Shown here: one piece after another, positions 53,424 through 57,645 of the stretch
Position numbering within the stretch: position 1 is the first letter of the stretch
How the letters are laid out: each line of letters begins with the position of its first letter
DNA from: an uncultured Bacilli bacterium
GTDB taxonomy: Bacteria > Bacillota_I > Bacilli_A > RF39 > UBA660
Direction: 5' to 3'
DNA: 57,645 nt
Assembly: GCA_934085875.1 (NCBI GenBank)
Contig: CAKOHQ010000003.1
Span: 1 to 57,645, forward strand
Position numbers and translations under genes: made by a program
The notes under the pieces: generated by a model
Told to the model about the DNA's origin: nothing
Database searches by the model: none
The model's input: the letters and a program-made list of their open reading frames with translations, nothing else

Positions 53424-53452
53424 TTGAACATATAAAAAACAAGTGCTATATT
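53424..53452 (+). promoter_or_regulatory. Promoter of the ABC transporter gene
   Basis: TTGAAC (53424-53429), 17 bases, TATATT (53447-53452). Confidence 0.6.
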
Positions 53453-53597
53453 TTAAACACTGTATTTAATTTAGAAATTGTCAAAACATTTTTGTGAGGA
53501 GATGATGAGTTACAATTATCAAATAATTATTGATAGTTATATAAAAAATAAAAAAACAGATAATTATAAAGTTATAAAAATACAAGGAGGAATAATA

Positions 53598-55874
53598 ATG
53601 TTAGAAATTAATAATATAAAAAAAGTATATAAAACAGGAAATTTTACACAAATAGCACTAGATAACATAAGTTTAAAATTTAGAAAAAATGAATTTGTCA
53701 CAATATTAGGACAATCTGGTAGTGGTAAAACAACTCTACTAAACATTTTAGGAGGACTTGATAAATATAATAGCGGAGATTTAATAATTAATGGTAAAAG
53801 TACCAAAAAATTTAAAGATAAAGATTGGGATGCATATAGAAATAAAAGCATTGGTTTTATATTTCAAAGTTATAATTTAATTAATCACATAAGCGTATTA
53901 AAAAATGTAGAAATGTCCTTAAAATTAAATAATATTTCTAGAACAAAGAGACATAAATTAGCATTTGAAGTTTTAGATAAAGTAGGATTAATAGAACATA
54001 TTAATAAAAAGCCAACTGAACTTTCTGGAGGACAAATGCAAAGGGTTGCAATTGCAAGAAGTTTAGTAAATGACCCGGATATTATACTTGCAGATGAACC
54101 AACCGGAGCATTAGATTCGAAAACAAGTATACAAATAATGGATATAATAAAAGAAATATCAAAAGAAAAATTAGTAATAATGGTTTCACATAATAAAGAA
54201 TTAGCAAATTTATATTCAACAAGAATAATAGAATTAAAAGATGGAAATTTAATAAGTGATAACAATCCAGTTACAGATGATGAAGAAATTTTAACAAACT
54301 ATAAATTGAATAAAACAAAAATGTCTTTTAAAGAAGCATTATCATTGTCATTTAATAATATAATGACAAAAAAGGGTAGAACATTATTAACATCTTTTGC
54401 ATCAAGTATAGGAATTATTGGTATAGCCCTTATTTTAAGTTTATCAAATGGTTTTAATAAACAAATAGAAAAATATGAAAAGGGAATACTTTCTGCAATG
54501 CCAGTCTCAATATCTACTGATAGCGTTAAGATGGATGAAGAGACTATGGAAAAAATGAGTGGCAAAAACCAAGAAAAATATCCTAAGTACCAATATGTGA
54601 TCCCTAAAAAAAGTAATGAAGAATTAATAGTGCGTAGAAATAATATTACAGAAGATTATATAAAATATGTAGAAAATACACCAAAATCTTATTCATATGG
54701 AATATCCTATATGAGAAATACAAATATTAATTTTATTCAAAAAATAAATGATAAGATTACTATGGTAAATAACAACTCAATTACAACAGTTACAATACCA
54801 AAATCTTTTGATAACAAACCATTCTTAAATATATATTACGATATTTTAGATGGAAGACTTCCAAAAAACAAAGATGAAATTATATTATTTGTTGATTCAA
54901 ACAATAATGTTGATGAAAATATAATAGAATCATTAGGTTTAGATAAAACAAAAAATACTACATTTAAAGATTTATTAAATTCTAATATAAAAGTTGTTAT
55001 GAATGACGATTTATATAAGAATAATAATGTATATTTTAAAATAAGTAATGAATATGAAAAAATGTATAAAAATGCCTTAGAGCTTAAAGTGGTTGGAATA
55101 TTAAGAATGAAAAAAGATTTTCCATCATATATAACTTCATCTTCATTAGGTTATACAACAGAATTTATTGATTACTATATAAAAATAAATGATGATTCTA
55201 AGATAGTTAAAACTCAAAAAGAAAGCAACATCAATGTTCTAACTGGAATGCCTTTCGATAACTCTGATTTAACAAAAGAAAATATGATAGCATATTTAGG
55301 TGGAAATTCTGTTCCAAGTGCAATCATGTTATATCCAAAAGATTTTAACAGCAAAGATAATTTGTTAAAATATTTAGATAGATATAATAAAGATAAAAAA
55401 GATATAGATAAAATTATTTATACCGATCAAGCTAAAATGATCTCTAGTATGAGTGGTAAAGTAATGAATGCTGTTACAATTGTTTTAGTTGCGTTTAGTT
55501 CAATATCACTATTAGTTTCTTCTATAATGATTGGAATAATAACTTATATTAGTGTACTTGAAAGAACAAAGGAAATAGGCATATTAAGATCTATCGGTGC
55601 AAGAAAAAAAGATATTACTCGCGTATTTAATGCAGAAACATTTATAATAGGCTTAACAAGTGGTTTAATTGGAGTAGTTATTGCATATTTATTAACAATT
55701 CCTGCAAACAATATAATATATAAATTAACTGATTTATCACATGTAGCAATCTTAAACCCAATTCACGCTATAATTTTAATTATCATCAGTATGACATTAA
55801 CAATGATTGGTGGTTTTATTCCTGCTAAGATTGCTAGTAAAAAAGACCCTGTTATTGCTCTTAGAAGTGAGTAA
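53598..55874 (+). CDS. ABC transporter, fused ATPase and FtsX/MacB-type permease
   Basis: A 758-residue protein. The ATPase comes first: Walker A GQSGSGKTT (near 37-45), signature LSGGQMQR (near 141), Walker B ILADEPTGALD. One membrane helix follows (about 270-288), then a large outer domain (about 290-610) and three C-terminal helices of FtsX type. Such fusions export peptides or give resistance to antimicrobial peptides. ATG 53598 has AAGGAGG upstream and fits the family start. A second in-frame start at 53502/53505 also follows a strong GAGGAG and would add about 31 residues. Confidence 0.85.
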   Translation: MLEINNIKKVYKTGNFTQIALDNISLKFRKNEFVTILGQSGSGKTTLLNILGGLDKYNSGDLIINGKSTKKFKDKDWDAYRNKSIGFIFQSYNLINHISVLKNVEMSLKLNNISRTKRHKLAFEVLDKVGLIEHINKKPTELSGGQMQRVAIARSLVNDPDIILADEPTGALDSKTSIQIMDIIKEISKEKLVIMVSHNKELANLYSTRIIELKDGNLISDNNPVTDDEEILTNYKLNKTKMSFKEALSLSFNNIMTKKGRTLLTSFASSIGIIGIALILSLSNGFNKQIEKYEKGILSAMPVSISTDSVKMDEETMEKMSGKNQEKYPKYQYVIPKKSNEELIVRRNNITEDYIKYVENTPKSYSYGISYMRNTNINFIQKINDKITMVNNNSITTVTIPKSFDNKPFLNIYYDILDGRLPKNKDEIILFVDSNNNVDENIIESLGLDKTKNTTFKDLLNSNIKVVMNDDLYKNNNVYFKISNEYEKMYKNALELKVVGILRMKKDFPSYITSSSLGYTTEFIDYYIKINDDSKIVKTQKESNINVLTGMPFDNSDLTKENMIAYLGGNSVPSAIMLYPKDFNSKDNLLKYLDRYNKDKKDIDKIIYTDQAKMISSMSGKVMNAVTIVLVAFSSISLLVSSIMIGIITYISVLERTKEIGILRSIGARKKDITRVFNAETFIIGLTSGLIGVVIAYLLTIPANNIIYKLTDLSHVAILNPIHAIILIIISMTLTMIGGFIPAKIASKKDPVIALRSE

Positions 55875-55927
55875 ATTATTGATTAATAAAAAATCGAATT
55901 ATATAATATATTATTAAGGAGCGTGAT

Positions 55928-56305
55928 ATGATGCGTAGTCCAAAAGTAGACAAATTTTATTTAAGGTTAGAATTTAATAATTTTATGAAAGAAAATAATA
56001 TGTTTAGTAATGAATTTATAAATTATTTAAAAGATAAAACTAAAATATTAGGTATGTATGGATGGTTTGGTTGTTTTCCTATATATGACAAAGATAATAA
56101 GTTAATTAGTATCAGACTTTTAATACCTGAACTAAATTCTATCGATGATTTATTAATATGGATACATGAATACACACACGCTTATGAACTATATCAGAAT
56201 TTAGGAAAAACTTTTGTAGAAGATAAAGAACATAGTGAAGAACTGGCAGTTAATATGGAAAATAAATATAAACAACTAAGACTGATAAAAAGCAAGAAAA
56301 TTTGA
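55928..56305 (+). CDS. Small HExxH zinc metallopeptidase-like protein
   Basis: A 125-residue protein with IHEYTHAYE (His80, Glu81, His84) and, about 20 residues on, a helix with SEELAVNM offering Glu104/Glu105 as a third zinc ligand: the gluzincin pattern in a very small frame. No signal peptide or membrane segment. AAGGAG site. The promoter of the next gene begins at its last codons. The substrate is unknown; ImmA- or SprT-type domains are the nearest general comparison, without a firm match. Confidence 0.65.
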   Translation: MMRSPKVDKFYLRLEFNNFMKENNMFSNEFINYLKDKTKILGMYGWFGCFPIYDKDNKLISIRLLIPELNSIDDLLIWIHEYTHAYELYQNLGKTFVEDKEHSEELAVNMENKYKQLRLIKSKKI

Positions 56306-56330
56306 CTTTACCGAACAAAAGTGCTATAAT
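56302..56330 (+). promoter_or_regulatory. Promoter of the membrane protein gene before trpS
   Basis: TTGACT (56302-56307), 17 bases, TATAAT (56325-56330), overlapping the stop codon of the upstream gene. The leader to the next ATG is about 115 bases and holds no clear terminator or known riboswitch. Confidence 0.75.
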
Positions 56331-56454
56331 TAGTGTACTAATGAGGGGAAAAATACAAAAAACTTTACATATTTTGTCAAACATAAATCGAATATTTTTA
56401 CATAAAATCTTATTAGTGATATTATAAAGTCTTTGTAAGGGGGAAAAAGATATT

Positions 56455-57051
56455 ATGATAGAGACTATAATAAAAAAAGTAAAATTATTTTTAAGAAAAT
56501 TAGAAGTAAGTAAAATCAATTATTTAAATCATAAGTTTAAAAAATATATTATTAAATATGAAGAAGATAAAGATAATATAAAAATATATAATTCTTGTGG
56601 AGATTATAAAATAGTAAAAAATACAATTCCTAGTAAAGTAAAAATAATGGAAATTATAAAAGATCATGAAAATGAAATAAATGAACGAATTGAAGACTAT
56701 AACAATAATAAAGAAGATTATAAAATCATTATAATTAGTAGTGCCTTATTATTATTTGCATTAGGATGTACATTCGTATTTAGTTTCTTTGTTGGAAGTT
56801 ATATATTATTTTTCTTAACGTTGTTTTCTTTCATAATAATGTTAATTATGTTTTCATTAAATACTTATAATACATTTATAAATAGAGAAGAAATAAAAAG
56901 ATTAGAAAATATAAAAAACAATAAAATAATATTAGATGATAAAGAATTAAAAAGTGTTTTTAAAGATAGTTTTATATATTTAAAAAATTACTTTTATGAA
57001 ATAATTTTAAAAATAATTGATTTAATTGATGACATTAAGGTAAAATTTTAA
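56455..57051 (+). CDS. Unknown protein with two membrane segments
   Basis: A 198-residue protein: a basic N-terminal region (about 1-95), two close membrane helices (about 98-118 and 122-142), then a charged helical tail. Both ends lie in the cytoplasm by the positive-inside rule. AAGGGGG site. No family recognised. Confidence 0.6.
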   Translation: MIETIIKKVKLFLRKLEVSKINYLNHKFKKYIIKYEEDKDNIKIYNSCGDYKIVKNTIPSKVKIMEIIKDHENEINERIEDYNNNKEDYKIIIISSALLLFALGCTFVFSFFVGSYILFFLTLFSFIIMLIMFSLNTYNTFINREEIKRLENIKNNKIILDDKELKSVFKDSFIYLKNYFYEIILKIIDLIDDIKVKF

Positions 57052-57103
57052 TTAATTTTATCTTTTTTGTGCTATAATTAACTAAACGGAGTTGATAGAA
57101 ATT

Positions 57104-57645
57104 ATGAAAAGAGTATTAACAGGTTTACAACCAACAGGTGTAATAACACTAGGAAATTATATTGGTGCAATTAGACAAATGGCTGAAGTTGATGATACTA
57201 CAGAGAATTTTATTTTCATTGCTGACATGCATGCTATTACAATAAATCAAGATCCAACTACATTGAGAAACAACATAAAAAGCTTGGTGGCACTATATTT
57301 AGCATGTGGAATAGATCCTAAAAAAAATACTATATATATTCAATCTGATAATCCATATATTGCTAGCATTAGTTGGATGCTTGAATGTAATACTTATTAT
57401 GGAGAATTATCAAGAATGACACAATTTAAAGATAAATCTAAAAAGAACGCTAATTTTACTTCTGGACTATTGACTTATCCAGTATTAATGGCTGCAGATA
57501 TACTTGCTATGGATATTGATTTAGTTCCAGTAGGAATAGATCAAAAACAACATGTTGAACTTGCAAGAGATATTGCAATTAGATTTAATAATAAATATGG
57601 TGAAACATTTAAAATTCCAGAACCATTAATTAAAGAAGCTGGTAC
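57104..57645 (+). CDS. trpS: Tryptophanyl-tRNA synthetase, cut by the window end
   Basis: The first 180 residues of TrpS, which charges tRNA-Trp. MKRVLTGLQPTGVITLGNYIGAI has the class I HIGH-type signature (TLGN) and the TGLQPTG start; FIADMHAIT, YGELSRMTQFKDKS, YPVLMAADIL and VPVGIDQKQHVELARDIA follow. There is no stop before the window ends. TATAAT at 57072-57077 is a likely -10; no T-box is present. Confidence 0.95.
   Translation, partial: MKRVLTGLQPTGVITLGNYIGAIRQMAEVDDTTENFIFIADMHAITINQDPTTLRNNIKSLVALYLACGIDPKKNTIYIQSDNPYIASISWMLECNTYYGELSRMTQFKDKSKKNANFTSGLLTYPVLMAADILAMDIDLVPVGIDQKQHVELARDIAIRFNNKYGETFKIPEPLIKEAG

Noticed and set aside
1..57645. CRISPR arrays or cas genes
   Set aside because: I saw no regularly spaced identical repeats of 25-40 bases and no Cas-like protein.
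1..57645. Mycoplasma-type code with TGA as Trp
   Set aside because: Intact genes end in TGA (for example at 19176 and 56305), and conserved Trp positions are TGG.

Overview
The window is very AT-rich, densely packed DNA from a low-GC Bacillota (Firmicutes) bacterium. It uses the standard bacterial code: TGA is a real stop and Trp is TGG. Its set of early and late endospore genes (spoIIGA-sigE, a CotD-like coat protein, YlbJ-like and SpoVB-like proteins), its small-genome habits (AlaRS without its C-terminal domain, a compact SUF cluster) and its surface proteins suggest an uncultured, gut-type spore-forming lineage. That placement is inferred; nothing in the window proves it.

Layout. 0-8 kb: the end of a decayed AAA/DUF4143 ATPase, a class B sortase with an HTH regulator, a zinc-ribbon membrane protein paired with a PrsW-type protease, an orphan structured RNA of about 370 nt, a CotD-like gene and a membrane HTH regulator. 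8-17.4 kb: housekeeping genes. These are PRPP synthetase behind a leader-peptide attenuator, a small RNA of about 80 nt, murB, cmk, short alaS, sufC / mini-sufB-D / sufS / sufU, and a (p)ppGpp synthetase-hydrolase with a damaged synthetase site. 17.4-18.0 kb: a dead IS200-type element. 18.0-23.7 kb: an unusual operon with an unknown protein, a membrane-tethered McrB-like AAA+ ATPase, a DUF2357-type partner without a nuclease domain, a membrane protein with calcium-type repeats, and a frameshifted prepilin. 23.7-27.5 kb: ZIP transporter, small membrane protein, YigZ-like protein, a compact T-box ahead of a LOG-family gene and glyS, and tRNA-Gln and tRNA-Thr.

27.6-29.9 kb is an accessory strip. 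It holds a frameshifted gene behind a large palindrome, a membrane coiled-coil protein, and a convergent toxin-peptide/antisense-RNA locus found by reading the sequence (type I toxin-antitoxin layout). 29.9-36 kb: spoIIGA-sigE, three coupled prepilin-like genes, ylbJ-like and ylbL-like genes, tRNA-Ser. 36-45.8 kb: a TasA/camelysin-like surface protein, miaA, ftsK/spoIIIE, an ORF6N pseudogene, a PBP2/SpoVD-type transpeptidase, rpmG and efp. 45.9-51.8 kb: an alanine-racemase-family gene, an ATP-grasp ligase and an AsnB-type amidotransferase, followed by a convergent lipid flippase. This is plausibly a D-Asp/D-Asn peptidoglycan cross-bridge module. 51.9-57.6 kb: a KilA-N pseudogene, a membrane thioredoxin, an ABC exporter, a tiny HExxH peptidase, a membrane protein and the start of trpS.

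Main candidates for something undescribed: the membrane McrB-like operon with surface-protein partners (18.0-23.7 kb), the toxin/antisense locus (29.2-29.6 kb), the orphan structured RNA (5.6-6.0 kb) and the prs attenuator. Several genes are broken by single-base changes in A runs, which could be real decay or assembly indels.
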